NCBI GenBank assembly: GCA_907163345.1
Contig: CAJQUN010000225.1
Coordinates: 248,001 to 312,000 of the forward strand
Direction of reading: 5' to 3'
DNA: 64,000 bases
DNA from: Haberlea rhodopensis
Taxonomy: Eukaryota; Streptophyta; Magnoliopsida; Lamiales; Gesneriaceae
This document shows, piece after piece, positions 63,309 through 64,000 of the stretch. The notes under the pieces were generated by a model, which worked only from the letters and a program-made list of their open reading frames with translations, had not been told where the DNA came from and did no database searches. The first letter of the stretch is position 1. Every line of letters begins with the position of its first letter. The translations under genes were made by a program, and so were the position numbers.

Positions 63309-64000
63309 TCATGGAATCTCCTCCGGGAACACATCAGCAAATTTCGCTACTACTGGTATGTCCTCAACTTTTAATTCCTTGCTTTTTCCCAACAGATCCA
63401 CGGCATAAATGAGATAGCCCATATGTCCACGTTCCAATAGTTGGGACATTTTGATTGCCGAGATCAACGGAATCTTCGCACGAGAACCGTTGCCATAGAA
63501 AATCCACTGAACTCCCAAATGAGATCTGAACCGTACTGTCCTCTGTCGGCAATCCACTACTGCCTGATATCTGTTCAGAATGTCGATGCCCACAATGCAA
63601 TCGAAATCTGACATGCTCAGAACAATCAAATCTGCCTTCACCTCATTGCCCTCAAAATAAATGAGGCAGTCCATTAGAAACTGATCCGCAACAACTTTCT
63701 TTCCGGTGGGTGTCGAGACCAAGAGAGACGTGGGTAACGGAGATGTGCACATATGATGTCTCGCCACAAAGTCCGCAGACACAAAGGAATGGGAAGCACC
63801 TGTGTCTATCAAAATAAAGGCGGAATATGTAAATAATAGGCACGTACCAGCTATAACCTCCTCTGGAGCTGCATCGGCCTGTTCCCTGGTCAATGCATAG
63901 ACCTGTCCCTGGGGTGGCCCCATCACTTGTCCTCCCCCGTGACGAGGTACCATCGGTGGCCTCTGCTGTACTGTCCCGGTAGAAAACCTCCCTCTGCCTC
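63309..64000 (-). pseudogene. gag-pol: TekF gag end and protease (runs off window)
   Basis: GPPQGQVYALTREQADAAPE, the protease FILIDTGASHSFVSADF, then DFDCIVGIDILNRYQAVV. It ends with VFPEEIP and TGA 63309-63311 where TekA has glycine (PGFPP), a single-base change. The zinc-knuckle region lies beyond 64000. Confidence 0.92.

Larger units (their letters stand above)
58302..64000 (-). mobile_element. TekF: Tekay-type chromovirus, 3' part
   Basis: 3' LTR (58302-60388), polypurine tract and pol on the minus strand, running off the right edge inside gag-protease. Inserted in Ath2 gag; left flank AATTT (58297-58301) is the probable target duplication. Confidence 0.92.

Overview
The window is plant nuclear heterochromatin, most likely from a eudicot with a large repeat-rich genome. 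I see no ordinary host gene. Everything readable belongs to transposable elements: Tekay-type Ty3 chromoviruses (gag, CCHC, DTGA protease, RT/RNase H/integrase and a C-terminal chromodomain), Athila-type Ty3 elements (tRNA-Asp primer site), large non-coding LTR derivatives (LARDs), one probable Ty1/copia LTR and one PIF/Harbinger DNA transposon. The species cannot be named from the sequence. Element names used below (Cop1, Ath1, LardC and so on) are local labels.

Layout. 1-2190: start and 5' LTR of a copia-like element (Cop1, minus). 2191-4499: 5' LTR, primer site and gag remnant of an Athila-like element (Ath1, minus). 4500-31534: 3' end of a LARD (LardC, plus), interrupted by a second LARD (LardB, 6891-30241). 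LardB carries in its 3' LTR a Tekay element (TekA, 14044-28651, target duplication atttg), and TekA carries in its integrase region another Tekay element (TekE, 18694-27272, target duplication gcaag). 31535-35172: an inverted LARD interior (LardI). 35173-58301: Athila element Ath2 (minus), whose reverse transcriptase is split by Tekay element TekD (40502-56547, target duplication ctaac). TekD carries an apparently intact Harbinger transposon (Harb1, 48237-54908) in its 3' LTR. 58302-64000: 3' LTR and pol of Tekay element TekF (minus), running off the window. The inferred deepest nesting is LardI > LardC > LardB > TekA > TekE.

Genes. The retrotransposon proteins are broken by frameshifts, stops and deletions. 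Harb1 is the exception. It has a three-exon DDE transposase and a two-exon Myb/SANT-like partner on the minus strand, both open. On the plus strand it has two extra genes: a spliced two-finger zf-GRF protein with a C-terminal membrane segment, and a small acidic protein with three SUMO-interaction-like motifs.

Most unusual non-coding signal. LTRs of unrelated families share short inverted-repeat modules. Module 1 is a cluster of palindromes with core CGATCGATCG, usually eight copies in four pairs. Module 2 is an invariant GTACGT/ACGTAC inverted repeat with a 3-6 nt loop. Module 3 is an array of small hairpin-like units with AGCG..CGCT or GGCG..CGCC arms that change together. Modules 1-2-3 occur in the same order in LardB, TekD, TekE and TekF. 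Module 1 alone is also in both Athila LTRs. TekA, a relative of TekE, lacks the whole block. These modules do not encode protein and are not explained by standard LTR annotation.
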